From Arcuatula senhousia (lineage: Eukaryota > Mollusca > Bivalvia > Mytilida > Mytilidae), in the NCBI GenBank assembly GCA_963971305.1, contig OZ020313.1, positions 24,530,602 to 24,594,601 of the forward strand: a stretch of DNA of 64,000 nucleotides. Reading direction: 5' to 3'. Of this stretch, positions 34,001 to 41,279 are shown in pieces (position 1 is the first letter of the stretch; each line of letters begins with the position of its first letter). The notes beneath the pieces are model-generated. The model searched no databases. It was not told the origin of the DNA and saw only the letters and a program-made list of their open reading frames with translations. The position numbers and the translations under genes were made by a program.

Positions 34001-34523
34001 TTGCACATATTGCAAACAAGACTATGGTCACTGTTATCTGTGAGGAAAAATAAGATATGCTAAGTATAACAACATTTAAATACTGTCACTGAACAACATA
34101 AAAAAAGAAAATTAAACTGTTTTTCAATAGTTGGTATGTCCTGATAGTTTTTGATTTGCACTTTGCTTTTGTTGGTTTTTATGTGGATACCTCTTATTTA
34201 CGTTTAATTTTGCGTTCGTACAATCAGCATTTTGCGTTATTTATTTCCACTATTCGCGTGGAAAATACACCGTTATGTCTTTTCAATTTGATTTTTTAAG
34301 GTAAAATTGGTTTCAGTTGATCACAATAGGTAAATTTTCATGCAATATGTATGTATTCAGGCAGATGTTTGTCCTACCTTTTGACAATAAAATCTAAGCA
34401 ACGATTCAATTTTTTTTTTCTGGAACATAGCTAACAATCAACTTTAATCTGTTTGCAATATTATATCTTAAATTGTTTTAAATCACTTACATAAAAACCA
34501 CTACAAATAATTCTCTCGTTCAT
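19021..34523 (-). CDS. Secreted FAMeT-EGF-Ig-ZP protein gene (whole span, 11 coding exons)
   Basis: Assembled by hand from exons with GT/AG borders and matching phases: 34523-34491, 34037-33977, 32318-31845, 31372-31259, 29675-29394, 29221-29028, 26480-26326, 25061-24919, 24217-24130, 20147-19994 and 19090-19073. The total is 1716 nt, 571 residues. Domain order: signal peptide (1 to about 26), FAMeT-like domain (about 32-190), six-cysteine EGF (190-228), Ig-like (228-322), ZP domain with ten cysteines (about 322-571). No transmembrane segment follows the ZP domain, so it is predicted secreted or matrix-forming unless another 3' exon is used. ZP domains polymerise; the other modules suggest extracellular recognition or adhesion. 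Function is inferred only. Confidence 0.78.
19073..19090 (-). CDS. ZP-domain gene, terminal coding exon
   Basis: The acceptor TTTGTTTTCCAG is followed in phase 0 by codons for D-T-C-S-K and TAG. Joined to the previous exon it gives VCDGDTCSK, which supplies the tenth cysteine of the ZP domain. It is very short, so support comes from phase, the expected cysteine and the AATAAA downstream. An alternative is readthrough of the previous exon to a TGA after GVSKGKIVI. Confidence 0.55.
   Translation of the reverse strand, partial: DTCSK
19540..19730 (+). mobile_element. Penelope-like 3' tail, solo
   Basis: It contains CGGAGCACCTAAGTTCA, GTTCGGTTGATTTTG and CGGACTTTTGACACTCGAAT, matching the tail attached to the reverse transcriptase at the window start. 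No polymerase sequence adjoins it. Confidence 0.6.
19994..20147 (-). CDS. ZP-domain gene, exon 10 (ZP C-terminal half)
   Basis: The acceptor TTTTTGGTAG|A completes the codon for G in NGC. The exon reads CGTGWPFPKNKGFTMTG, then SPIFKLFQIKRGSKLNISC, FVCKD and VCDG, with strong donor GTGAGT in phase 0. Four cysteines with a preceding F-x-x-F and an L-x-I-x-C are the standard C-terminal ZP pattern. Confidence 0.85.
20453..21004. mobile_element. Small DNA element with AGGACACCTG inverted ends
   Basis: Perfect 10-bp inverted ends AGGACACCTG (20453) and CAGGTGTCCT (ending 21004) lie about 550 bp apart, with weaker pairing outside them (TTAAGGTTA and TAATCTTAA). It sits in an intron of the ZP-domain gene. 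No coding capacity was seen. Confidence 0.5.
21030..21140. repeat. C-rich CCCCGCTCCCCGCC repeat
   Basis: An irregular low-complexity array of CTCCCCG(C/T)(T/C)CCCCGCC units. A related C-rich tract lies at about 23280-23410. Confidence 0.7.
21195..21640 (-). mobile_element. Penelope-like 3' tail, reverse copy
   Basis: Reverse-strand blocks ACCAATGGGGTATCCGAATG, AGTCCGAAAGG, CAGGTGCTCCGGAGGAGTAA, GCACACCCGTCGCG and AAATCCGGTAAAGG match the tail at 1161-1430 and extend further upstream to AAGACAGCAGGCGAGGAGCA. Confidence 0.6.
21905..22240. repeat. Dispersed repeat, CCTGTACCAAGTCAGGACC family
   Basis: CGCCTGTACCAAGTCAGGAC, TGTCTTCCATGTTTTG and ATTGAGATTGATCCTCC recur in order at 50580-50705 and 45430-45545, and inverted at 22770-22900. 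The right side (ATTATGACTAAGATCAA) recurs at 49060. A retroelement remnant is likely; the class is unknown. Confidence 0.5.
22352..22602. mobile_element. GGCCGGATT-ended MITE, copy 1
   Basis: Left end CAAAAATGGCCGGATTTAAT and right end GAAATCCGGACAAAAAT are inverted repeats. Shared interior blocks are AACAGGAAGTAGGTG, TATACCAAATATCAAG, CCCCGCCCGC and GACATTCACCATTTTATAA. It is one of six copies between 22.3 and 30.3 kb. Confidence 0.7.
22750..22920. repeat. Inverted copy of the CCTGTACCAAGTC repeat
   Basis: It reads AAACTACCGAACTTGAAGGA, CAATCTCAAATG, CGCAATGGTCCTGACTTGGA in reverse orientation to the copy at 21905. A further fragment of the same orientation is at 57085-57185. Confidence 0.5.
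23275..23410. repeat. C-rich CCACCG / CCCCGCC repeat
   Basis: Imperfect repeats of CACCG(C/T)(T/C)CCCCG(C/T)CCCTTCAGC. It is related in composition to the tract at 21030. Confidence 0.6.
23437..23622. mobile_element. MITE with GGGCTATGGTGAA ends (copy 2)
   Basis: Left end GGGGGGCTATGGTGAAAT and right end ATTCATAGCCCC are inverted repeats. The interior shares CCAAAAATCAAG and GCGCCGATT-like blocks with the copy at 2874-3054. Confidence 0.6.
23690..23930. mobile_element. GGCCGGATT-ended MITE, copy 2
   Basis: It runs from AATCTGTCAAAGTC to TTCCGGCCAAAAATT with the family blocks AACAGGAAGTAGGTGAGCGA, ACCAAATATCAAGATG and CCCCGCCCGCC. Confidence 0.7.
24130..24217 (-). CDS. ZP-domain gene, exon 9
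   Basis: The acceptor TTGTTTTCAG|CT joins in phase 1 and the exon reads AAPGDKAFTISNCEIFSDD, then VIPILTNG. It ends at a GTACGT donor in phase 2, so that GG|A gives G before the next exon's cysteine. The S-N-C then I-P-I-L-x-N-G-C pattern is the start of the ZP C-terminal half. Confidence 0.8.
24700..24760. repeat. AAC microsatellite
   Basis: Two runs of (CAA)n interrupted by AATGACAACG. It lies in an intron of the ZP-domain gene. Confidence 0.9.
24919..25061 (-). CDS. ZP-domain gene, exon 8 (ZP linker region)
   Basis: The acceptor AATCTACAG|AG joins in phase 2 and the exon reads VSAPIMVSQPSG, then YTVGLRTHDDKPL and FVIFKAVMTG. It ends at donor G|GTTAGTG in phase 1. It has no cysteine, as expected for the segment between the two ZP halves. 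Confidence 0.75.
25291..25728. mobile_element. MITE with inverted arms of about 85 bp
   Basis: The left arm starts CTCTAACTGTTGAGCAATAT and the right arm ends ATTGCACAACAGTTAGAG. Pairing continues through TTTTGCGTATCA and its partner TGATACGCAAAA and the CTCCGCATGATGTGAT region. The centre is AT-rich with no coding capacity. Confidence 0.7.
25734..25891. mobile_element. Short palindromic MITE adjoining the previous one
   Basis: The arms pair AGGTTTCACAACTA with TAGTTGTGAAACCT, GTGATGAGATACG with its mirror, and GGATTTTTATCACA with TGTGATAAAAATCC, around a GGAAACTCG / CGTTTCC centre. Confidence 0.7.
26058..26256. mobile_element. GGCCGGATT-ended MITE, copy 3
   Basis: It has family blocks AATCTGTCAAAGTAAAAAAT, TTAACAGGACG, TATACCAAATATCAAGTGGC, CCCCGCCCGCCCGACATTC and GAAATCTGGCCAAAAAT. 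It lies 70 bp downstream of exon 7 in gene direction. Confidence 0.7.
26326..26480 (-). CDS. ZP-domain gene, exon 7
   Basis: The acceptor TTTGTTGACAG|C joins in phase 0 and the exon reads RDSLVNPIYLGQVNV, then YDLRCFYTMIAE and TTTIELEQPK. It ends at donor AAA|GTAAGT in phase 2. The cysteine in LRCFY is the fourth of the ZP N-terminal half. Confidence 0.8.
26533..28232. mobile_element. GGCCGGATT-ended MITE, copy 4, split by another transposon
   Basis: The left part (26533-26598) has CTGTCAAAGTAAAAACACCG and AACAGGAAGCAGG. The right part (28051-28232) resumes with CGTAACGG, ACCAAATATCAAGGAGC and GAAATCCGGCAAAAA. The 26599-28050 element interrupts it in the GAATTCCACGTTATGG region. Confidence 0.7.
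26599..28050. mobile_element. 1.45-kb DNA transposon with 43-bp perfect inverted ends
   Basis: The ends at 26599-26641 and 28008-28050 are exact reverse complements; each begins AATGGCCCTGTCACACTATA. Both subterminal regions are dense in AACGTT, ACGTG and GCGTTCG motifs. The central part (27334-27576 on plus, 80 codons) has an open frame with no recognised domain, so the copy is probably non-autonomous. A clean target duplication was not found. Confidence 0.75.
28233..29027. other. Intron sequence of the ZP-domain gene
   Basis: No exon or recognisable element was seen. The short open frames have no support from splice phase. Confidence 0.4.
29028..29221 (-). CDS. ZP-domain gene, exon 6 (start of ZP domain)
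   Basis: The acceptor TTTTCTGTAG|TC joins in phase 1 and the exon reads VKLECGSLSRNSVYLEYHG, then KECAFTPQ, SFSINVGLVDNYN and SRCYFQ. It ends at donor CAA|GTAAGT in phase 0. It supplies the first three ZP cysteines. Confidence 0.8.
29243..29300. mobile_element. GGCCGGATT-ended MITE, fragment (copy 5)
   Basis: Only the left end remains: AAATCTGTCATTCGAAGTCA, GGCCGGAT and AACAGGAAGTAG. It lies within 25 bp of the exon 6 acceptor. Confidence 0.55.
29394..29675 (-). CDS. ZP-domain gene, exon 5 (Ig-like domain)
   Basis: The acceptor TTTGTTTTTTAG|AA joins in phase 1 and the exon encodes one Ig-like domain: GQGENVKLLC (first cysteine), DIHWLR (core tryptophan), then YKLDFPDGEGEYSCW (second cysteine with D-x-G-x-Y-x-C). 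It ends at donor GGAG|GTAAAT in phase 1. A single phase-1 to phase-1 exon is a shuffling-competent module. Confidence 0.85.
30075..30295. mobile_element. GGCCGGATT-ended MITE, diverged copy 6
   Basis: It has AACAGGAAGTCGGTGAGCGA, CAAATTCCACACCATGGGA, AAAATATCAAGAGGCCGTGA and GGCATTCGCCATTTTATAA. The left end is degraded. Confidence 0.6.
30325..31258 (-). repeat. Tandem array of partial EGF-exon copies
   Basis: About 15 direct repeats in the intron just after the EGF exon. Each unit, read on the minus strand, is the 3' part of that exon (GACACTTTCCACTGTGAC, GCCGGATACGAGGG, TTTTGTCAGAACG) and usually its donor GTAAGT, fused to GTGTCTCAAACGG from inside the exon. Donor-region marks lie at plus positions 30330, 30388, 30451, 30509, 30572, 30630, 30687, 30762, 30837, 30912, 30987, 31053, 31130 and 31178. 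Proximal units are mostly 75-77 bp; distal ones are 58 or 63 bp because part of the CACAGTGGAAAGTGT block is missing. None has the upstream cysteines or an acceptor, so none is a complete exon. Confidence 0.85.
31259..31372 (-). CDS. ZP-domain gene, exon 4 (EGF-like domain)
   Basis: The acceptor TATTTTTCAG|GA joins in phase 1. It encodes one complete EGF-like domain with six cysteines: PCKSTLCQNGGTC, FHCDC, then AGYEGIFC. It ends at donor AACG|GTAAGTTG in phase 1. Lacking the D/N-x-D/N start of calcium-binding EGFs, it is probably a plain EGF fold. This exon is the source of the adjoining array. Confidence 0.88.
31373..31844. other. Intron between the FAMeT and EGF exons
   Basis: Non-coding sequence. 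No repeat recognised. Confidence 0.4.
31845..32318 (-). CDS. ZP-domain gene, exon 3 (FAMeT-like domain)
   Basis: The acceptor ATTTACTTTCAG|AC joins in phase 1. The 474-nt exon encodes a complete domain of the farnesoic acid O-methyltransferase-like (PF12248) type: RFEVKACADVQVYL, MYGLTIGADDNVRS, then PLWISWENGEISFGKG and GTW. It ends at donor CCAA|GTAAGT in phase 1. Despite the name, such domains in molluscs occur in extracellular multidomain proteins and no methyl-donor site is seen, so an enzyme role is not implied. Confidence 0.85.
32526..33220. mobile_element. Foldback element with long inverted arms
   Basis: Two arms of about 330 bp are inverted copies of each other, from CACAGGGACTTGCTCCCCTC on the left to GAGGGGAGCAAGTCC on the right, with a short AT-rich centre near 32860. 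The 12-bp direct repeat TTGTGATTCATC flanks it at 32514-32525 and 33221-33232, partly overlapping the end sequence. It sits in the intron between signal-peptide exon 2 and the FAMeT exon. Confidence 0.8.
33266..33402. repeat. Palindromic MITE-like repeat
   Basis: GAAATAGGTAGATTATTTTC pairs with GAAAATAATCTATCTATTTC, and CAACTATTGCC with GGCAATAGTTG, around GAAGCGTAGCCGAA. Confidence 0.6.
33977..34037 (-). CDS. ZP-domain gene, exon 2 (signal peptide core)
   Basis: The acceptor TTTCCTCACAG|AT joins in phase 0 and the exon reads ITVTIVLFAICANGDGTEDS, ending at donor TCAA|GTAAGT in phase 1. The hydrophobic run followed by A-x-A/G-like small residues fits a signal peptide cleaved near CANG. Confidence 0.72.
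34491..34523 (-). CDS. ZP-domain gene, first coding exon
   Basis: ATG at 34523-34521 gives MNERIICSGFY up to donor TAT|GTAAGTG in phase 0. With exon 2 this forms a standard signal peptide. A TTATAATTT TATA-like site lies about 40 nt upstream on the minus strand (about 34562-34571), but is weak evidence for a promoter. Confidence 0.65.
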
Positions 34524-34579
34524 GGTGCGTTTGACTTTTCAGGTTTTGTGTGTGTTGTGATAAATTATAACCGGAATAA

Positions 34580-35940
34580 ATATCCGGATAAATTTACCAT
34601 ATGTAGTTTTTTTTTTCAAAAATCTTTATTTATTTGGTTTTATAAGTACATTTATTTTGTTATGGTAAATTCTTTTTTTTTTTTCTTATGTTGTGAACAT
34701 TGTGTCCGATTTTTTTTTTTTTTTTTGTGCCATAGCCCTTGAGAATAAAATAGAAATAAATATTTTTCATGCGCACTTCTTTGCCATTTAGCGTTTATTC
34801 TAAATCTTACACAACAATTTGATACACAATCATATGGAATTTTTTCTTGCAATTAATCAAGAGCCACAGTTTAAAATATGATAAAAGAGTAGCATCAAAA
34901 CAACTAAAACATACAGTAATAAAATAGTAACAACTTCAGTGCTACTTTTAATTCCTTAAAAAAAGTGTTAAAAATACTTGACTTTATATAAGTCATCAGC
35001 ATAAACCTTGTAAATGATTTTTATAAAGCCTTTACACATGCTTTACTGTTTAATTTAGGACATTAGGGTTTTCATTGATTTTTTGATACAATGTTAAAGT
35101 ACACCTCACAGGTACTATTGTACCGATACATGTATTTGAGATAGTGGTTTATATTAGGTGGTTCAAGAGTATAAAACTCAAGCATCTTTTATAGCAATCT
35201 TGCATCATTACTGTTGTATAAAAATACCTTGCAAATAAAAAAAAATGTGATAACATACAAAACAATAGATTAGCATACACCCTATAGGTATGATAAGGCT
35301 CATATTTGGCCCCCTGGTTGGCTAAAAATAAAACATTTGTCAAAAGAAAACCCCTATTGTTATTTGTTGAGTTAAATGAATGCAGAAGCTTGTTTACATA
35401 AAGTTTCAAGCATACACCATTATTAATATTGATTGAAAATATCGTGTCAAACATGGTCATTATGCATGATTTCTGTCAAATTTCCCGAAAAAAATAGACA
35501 AATTGTTGATATTTTCAATTTTTGGAAATTTGCACTTAGGTAGACCAGGCTGTTTGATCATGAAATCTTAATTTTACTATCAATTAAGTATAAATCAGTT
35601 GAAAAATGAATGGTCTACATTAGCACAGGCCTTTGAAAATAACAAAATGAGCATGATAAATGACATTTTTCTTCGATTTCCTTACTTTTGATCCATTTAA
35701 GGCCTCTATAAGTTTAAAAACTGAGTAAATTATGGTAAATTAAGCCATATTCAAAAAGTTAAACCATTCAACTTGAAATTTGAAATGAAGTTATTACTAT
35801 ATATACATATTTACTCGGGATTTTACTTTTCCAAAATTAGGGGGCCAATCATTAAATTCAGTTCAGTATAGTTTCAGAGGAATGGTGACCACAAGATGAT
35901 GAATCAGCTATACTTATATACATTTATCATGTTTAGGAGG
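34580..35940. other. Intergenic, no gene seen
   Basis: AT-rich sequence with long T-runs at about 34603-34730. An open frame at 35149-35460 (minus) has no splice or family support. Confidence 0.45.
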
Positions 35941-35957
35941 ATTTTACTTTAATATTT

Positions 35958-36232
35958 TGGATAGCCAGACAAATAGCTCATAACCTATTTTTCCGACTAG
36001 CCGTTCAAATAGCTCATAACCTATTTTTCCGACTAGCCGTTCAAATAGCTCATATTCTATTTTTCGGGCTAGCCGGACAAATAGCTCATACCCTATTGTT
36101 CCGGCTAGGCCGGACAAATAGCTCATACCCTATTGTTCCGGCTAGGCCGGACAGATAGCTCATACCCTATTGTTCCGGCTAGCCTGACAAATAGCTCGTA
36201 CCCTATTGTTCCGGCTAGCCGGACAAATAGCA
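35958..36232. repeat. 39-bp minisatellite
   Basis: Seven units of about 39 bp built on CAAATAGCTCATACCCTATT and CCGGCTAGCC. Because 39 is a multiple of three, the minus strand reads a 13-residue repeat (YELFERLVGKIG-like) for several units. Confidence 0.85.
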
Positions 36233-36299
36233 AATGCCTTATTAGTAACTATATATGTGTAGTATTACTTGTGCAATTGCACATTTGTTTCAAATTATA

Positions 36300-36890
36300 C
36301 CCTTGAACCTTCGTCTAAATTGTGTTATAACACTGGACGAGTTGACCAACAATAAATCTACCTTGGTTAACCACAGACTCCTTTAATTTATTCGATCTTT
36401 TCGGTCGATGATCAATTAGAAGTAAAAGTGGGTAAAAGTATTAATTACTATTCAAGTTTACAAGTTATCGGTATTTTAGACTCGGTCTAAGCTATACATC
36501 GTTATTTTGCTGAGAGTATAACTAAGAAATGCAGGACAAATTCAGACATTTAGAAGACATAACCCCGGATTAAAAGTTTTTTTAGCAATAAATATCCTTG
36601 CCGATATGACCAATTGTCAATTTTGGGTGAACATCTTTAAGAAATTTGAATAACAAACTGCATTTTTCAAATTTTAATTTTCTTATCTGAATTTCAACAA
36701 AGCCCTACATGACACAACTTTTTAAGTGTCTGATAAAAAAGAGATACTTGAAATTTATTTTGAAATGATTTCTGCTGCTTTGCCCAAATTATTAATGCTA
36801 AAGCCTCTGCACATCTAGTCATAGACATGCATAAACTCACTGTAAAATGCAAAAAGACTAGATACTAGTATAACCAATCGGTACAGGTCT
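36300..36890. other. Intergenic, no gene seen
   Basis: No feature recognised. Confidence 0.4.
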
Positions 36891-36899
36891 GTGTTAATT

Positions 36900-37190
36900 C
36901 GTTACATGGTTTTGTTTTGTCCTCCTACCGAAATAGACACGAGGCTGAATGAAACGTTAGCAACGCAAAAGGGTGTTGAAAATGCCGGTATCCGGCTGCA
37001 TATCCTTCTAGAATCCTGTGTTCGTTCTTGTTCCGTTTTGAGTTCGTGTTGCTGATTGCTCATGTTCAGTTGTTTTGTGTTGTCTGTTTCTTATGGCTGT
37101 TCTTGCTTATGTTGAAGGATTTTGTTTTTATAATTTGCCCTTCTGGACTTTTGGCACCCGAATGTCCCATCGGAACCTCTAAGCTTTTTG
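36900..37190 (+). mobile_element. Penelope-like 3' tail, diverged solo copy
   Basis: It shows TTTTGTCCTCCTACCG, GTTCAGTTGTTTTGTGTTG and GCCCTTCTGGACTTTTGGCA followed by CCCGAATGTCCCATCGG, in the same order as other tails. Confidence 0.5.
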
Positions 37191-37446
37191 TTGTGTATGC
37201 TCTTGGAAAATTAAGACAAATTCTCTGGTAACCAAACAAAATACGTGTACCTCGGTCCACCTCAGATTTACTTGATCTCATTTTATAGGCTGCTATTGAC
37301 CAAAACTCACAACACTACATCACTATTTTTGACATCCGTTGCCCTCGGAACCAAAGCGGCCATAATGGACCATCTTTGAAACGGCAAAATTGCCATTTTA
37401 AAACCTTTATTGATCAAAGCAAAGAATGAAATTTCAAACATATTGA

Positions 37447-37492
37447 TGTGTGAGGGTGTGTGTGTGTGTGAGGGTGTGTGTGTGTGTGTGTG
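37447..37492. repeat. TG microsatellite
   Basis: Runs of (GT)n broken by GTGAGGGTGTG. Confidence 0.95.
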
Positions 37493-37499
37493 AAATTTG

Positions 37500-39240
37500 A
37501 GGTTTGAATGAAAATTTTCAAAAGAAATTTGATTTTAAACTTTACAAAGTCAGGAAGGGGCTAACAGAAATGTTAAGAAATGGGATTATTTTGGTTGAAA
37601 CAAAAAGTGGTAAACTGAACCATTTCTAAGGCATTTCTAACTGGAATTTTTGTCAAAGGGGAGCAATTCATAATTTTATGCACCCATCCTTGCTTGTAAA
37701 ATCTGTTTTTAAAACATCAGTGGGAACTATAGCAATTGATGCTTATTGCAACTTGCCAAAAAAGAGATGCGTTGTGTAAAACGCAGATAGCCTCAAATTG
37801 CTACTTGTCTTAATCCTGAAGAACACCCTGTGCATCAAATATTTCTAGAGAGAACAGATTAATTTTGCATGACCTTAAAATGACATGAAGGTCATATACG
37901 TCGACTAGAAGGTCATTTGAAAATTAGAAATCTTATACTGCTTTCAGAAAAAAAGTGAAATTTTTTGATTACCTTGACATATTGTTCTTATAGAATAATT
38001 GCTCTTACTTTGTTAAATCTTATCGTATGGGAACAAAAAGTATTACTAGTATTTCATTTCCGATGCTGGAATTGTTAAGCTTTTATGTATTTGCCAGCAT
38101 CAATTTGATGTTGATTAATGAAATTGTAGTTCCTCATGAACGATTTTCATGCCTCTAGTTTTTTAAAATTGAATTTGGATATTTGCAATTTGCTCAGTTT
38201 CTCATTCTCATTTATTTATTCATACCGGCTGAAGATTTATAGGTAAATATTTCTCAGAATTTGCTTTTCTACACTAAAAACAAAATTGACCTGAAACCAA
38301 GAAAAAGACACTTATAACGCAATTAAAAGTAATTTATCCCTTTTCTTGTAAAACAGGAACAAGAAAATTTTTTTTGAAGAATATGCGATGCATATTATTT
38401 CCAACAATAAACAACACATCCTGTCAAAAAAGATAAGATTCGGAAAGGAAACGTTTAAAACGTTCAAATCATATGAAAATATCAACTTCAGCAGGACGCT
38501 TGTATAATTTTACGTTTGTTGTGTTCAAATGGCGACCGCCTACAGATGAAATTGATCAATTTGTACAATCAAAACTATTTTCTACGTTTGCATCACCTGG
38601 CATCAAATTGTCCGGAACAGCAATTTGGTGAAATTTTCGGTATTTTATTCAAGCAGTCTATCATGTTTTTGTAATAATTGTTTTAGATGTAATAAATAAC
38701 TGCTGAGTCTCTGTGCTTTTTTGTGACTTTTTAAAAACGTTATTCCTAATAAAGGGATAGGTATCATTAAACCCCTGTTGCACAAGGTTACTATTTTGCA
38801 TAAATTGCTCAAGGTGGGTCACTAGACAATGCTAGAGCGATGTTAAGGATTATACGTCATTCCCGCTTTAAAAATTGCGAAATTACATAGAAAAAACTGT
38901 GAAGAGCTCACAAATAAACATCGTACAAACTATTCATTAACATACGTAGGGTTTGTAATTTAGGAGTTGTGGATAAGTAATGGCCCTGGTGTGTAAACGG
39001 ACGTACACACAATTGAGCATACGGTTTGGAAATATATCATATTTTTTCAATGGTACTGGTCGAAAGTTGTCACAAAATGTTAGCTATAGGTCTATATGCT
39101 TGTTTCTTAAAAGGCAGGGAATCCTAGTTCTAAAGATTTTTCATCGTGACATTCTGAATCATCACTTTAAAGTTCATATTCACATATTTTTAGATATTAT
39201 AAATGAAATGTCTAATTGACTAAATTTAAAAATTGACCAA
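37500..39240. other. Intergenic, no gene seen
   Basis: Unique-looking AT-rich DNA. An open frame at 38980-39219 (plus) has no recognisable domain and no splice support. Confidence 0.4.
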
Positions 39241-39244
39241 AACA

Positions 39245-39445
39245 CCAGGTTTCTTTCCTTGTTTTGAAAATGGTCGATATCCTCGGTACTGGATTTTGCT
39301 TCCCTGTTTGAACGTTTTGGGTTAAAGTACCTTTCCTTCAATACTTTTAAATTTCGACCCGCCATTTTTTTATTCAAATGCTGCTGATGAGAGGTTACTC
39401 CCCTTGAAATATGCATATGCAGTATAACCAAATTAATAAACCGTT
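39245..39445. repeat. Single diverged copy of the 384-bp repeat family
   Basis: CAGGTTTCTTTCCTTG, GGTCGATATCCTCGG, TGCTGATGAGAGGTTACTCC and TTGAAATAT match the array at 45608-46947 in order. Another partial copy lies at 58030-58190. Confidence 0.6.
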
Positions 39446-39449
39446 TTGT

Positions 39450-40540
39450 ATACTACTTAAGTATTTTGTATTTCACAACCGTACTTAGAAATTGTTTTTG
39501 TGTTTAGGTAATGTCAAACAAATTCGTAAATAGTAACATAAAATTTAGGTACCATGACAGCTCTTATGACTCTGTTTTATATAGTTTTTCGCTTAACAAA
39601 ACTGTAGCTAACAGCTAAAAAGTCCACTCATTGGATAGATGGATCAAGCGAACTGAAAGTTGCTTTAAAGTTTTCAATATCTATTTCTGTGATTTCAGGT
39701 ATGTCCCATGACGATTCAATTTGCAAATAAACCAATTTTTATACATGTATTTGTCATTTCATATTTGGAATAAATCATTATAAGTGTGAGATTTATTAGT
39801 GTTTTATTGATGGTTAACATGTATTTCAGGTCTCAAGTACAAGTATGGTATACATAATTAAGGTACTCCAAACCAATAACCAATAATCCCGTCTAAACGG
39901 CGTCATTATACATATTTATCAATTAGCAAATCAAAAGTTAGAGATGAATTGACTGTTGTATCCATTAATCTGTCAATTTGTATATCAATTTTCACTTTTA
40001 TGGATGAATAGTTTTAAATTCGTTTCCTAATTAGTAACCAATCTATAATTAGAATCGGGATAGCCCGATTGGTATAACGTCACGGCTATTACACAAACCA
40101 TTTCCGTATTTGTTGATATCAGCTCTCATTAATTGGTCTGCACCCGTAAATCTGATAATTTTTCCATGTCAATTTCTATTAATTCCAAACAAATACTCTA
40201 TTATTTACACCTGAGTAGTTTCATTTTCTGCGGAACTCAACGGATGTTCCGCAATATGTAAATGACGTTGGTTTGTATACAGCAATGAGGGCTTTAAACT
40301 GTATCACTCAGAAGCACATGAACGATGGACGAATGCGTGGGTGAAATAACGATGATGATAAAGTTTCAAAATAATAAGACGTTAAAAACGTTTGCAGGAG
40401 TGCTTGAATCCGGAAAAAGATAAACGACAATAAATCAATTGTCATTGCTCTGAAATGCAAAATAACACATGAAAAGTCGCATGTGTGCTAATGTTTTTTA
40501 AAACTATGTTTTAAGACGTGTTAAATCCCAAAAATGCAAA
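39450..40540. other. Intergenic, no gene seen
   Basis: No gene recognised. A TATACATGTA stretch and short inverted sequences occur, without clear element ends. Confidence 0.4.
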
Positions 40541-40544
40541 CATG

Positions 40545-40895
40545 AGCAATGTGAAGTTGGTTACTTATTCGACATTCGTTTGATATTCGATTGTCTTTTG
40601 TTTAACATTCGATTGACATTCGTTTGAAAAATCGAGAACCATCTTCGGCACACCCATCCTGGGCTTTGCATTACTCTCTCATTGTATTGACACCTGTCAG
40701 ATGTTTATTTACAGCATTTTTTAATAAAAAAATCTCCATACAGTTCAGTTTTAGAATAGAATTACAAAAATTTATAAAATTTATCGAAAGAATATAGAGA
40801 GAAAGTCAAATGAATTTCAACCGAACGTTAATCAAATTAAAATGGAATGTCAATGAAATGATAAACGAATGTCAAACGAATATCTTCACATTGCT
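40545..40895. mobile_element. MITE with AGCAATGTGAAG ends
   Basis: AGCAATGTGAAG at 40545 is inverted as CTTCACATTGCT at 40884-40895. Both subterminal regions carry repeats of GACATTCGTTTGA or its complement. Confidence 0.6.
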
Positions 40896-41034
40896 GCAGA
40901 AATTACCTGTTTGAAAGTAAATAAGAGTGTGACTGCTTCTCACAAATGTAAAAGCATATTTGTAGCAGTTGTTATGACTGGTAATAACCAGTAACAAGTC
41001 GGAACTACAATACGTGTCGCACAGAGAGGTATGT

Positions 41035-41245
41035 TCTATTCAGACCTGATCGAAAAACATGTCTGGAAATAGCAGAGGTACCAGTAGGGCATCCGAATGT
41101 AAAAGTCCGAAAGGTCAGAGACAAAACCAGTATACACAAACAAGGACACGACGAAAAACAGACAATATATAAAACACAGAAACACAAAAACTACTGAGTA
41201 TCAACTACCAACGCGAACTTTAGTCGTAACGAGAATGATATTGGA
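41035..41245 (-). mobile_element. Penelope-like 3' tail, reverse copy
   Basis: AGCAGAGGTACCAGTAGGGC, ATCCGAATGTAAAAGTCCGA and AAGGTCAGAGACAAAACCAG match the reverse tail at 21195. It is truncated at its upstream end. Confidence 0.6.
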
Positions 41246-41279
41246 AATGTTAATGAAGCAGTCACAAAATTAGGGACAG

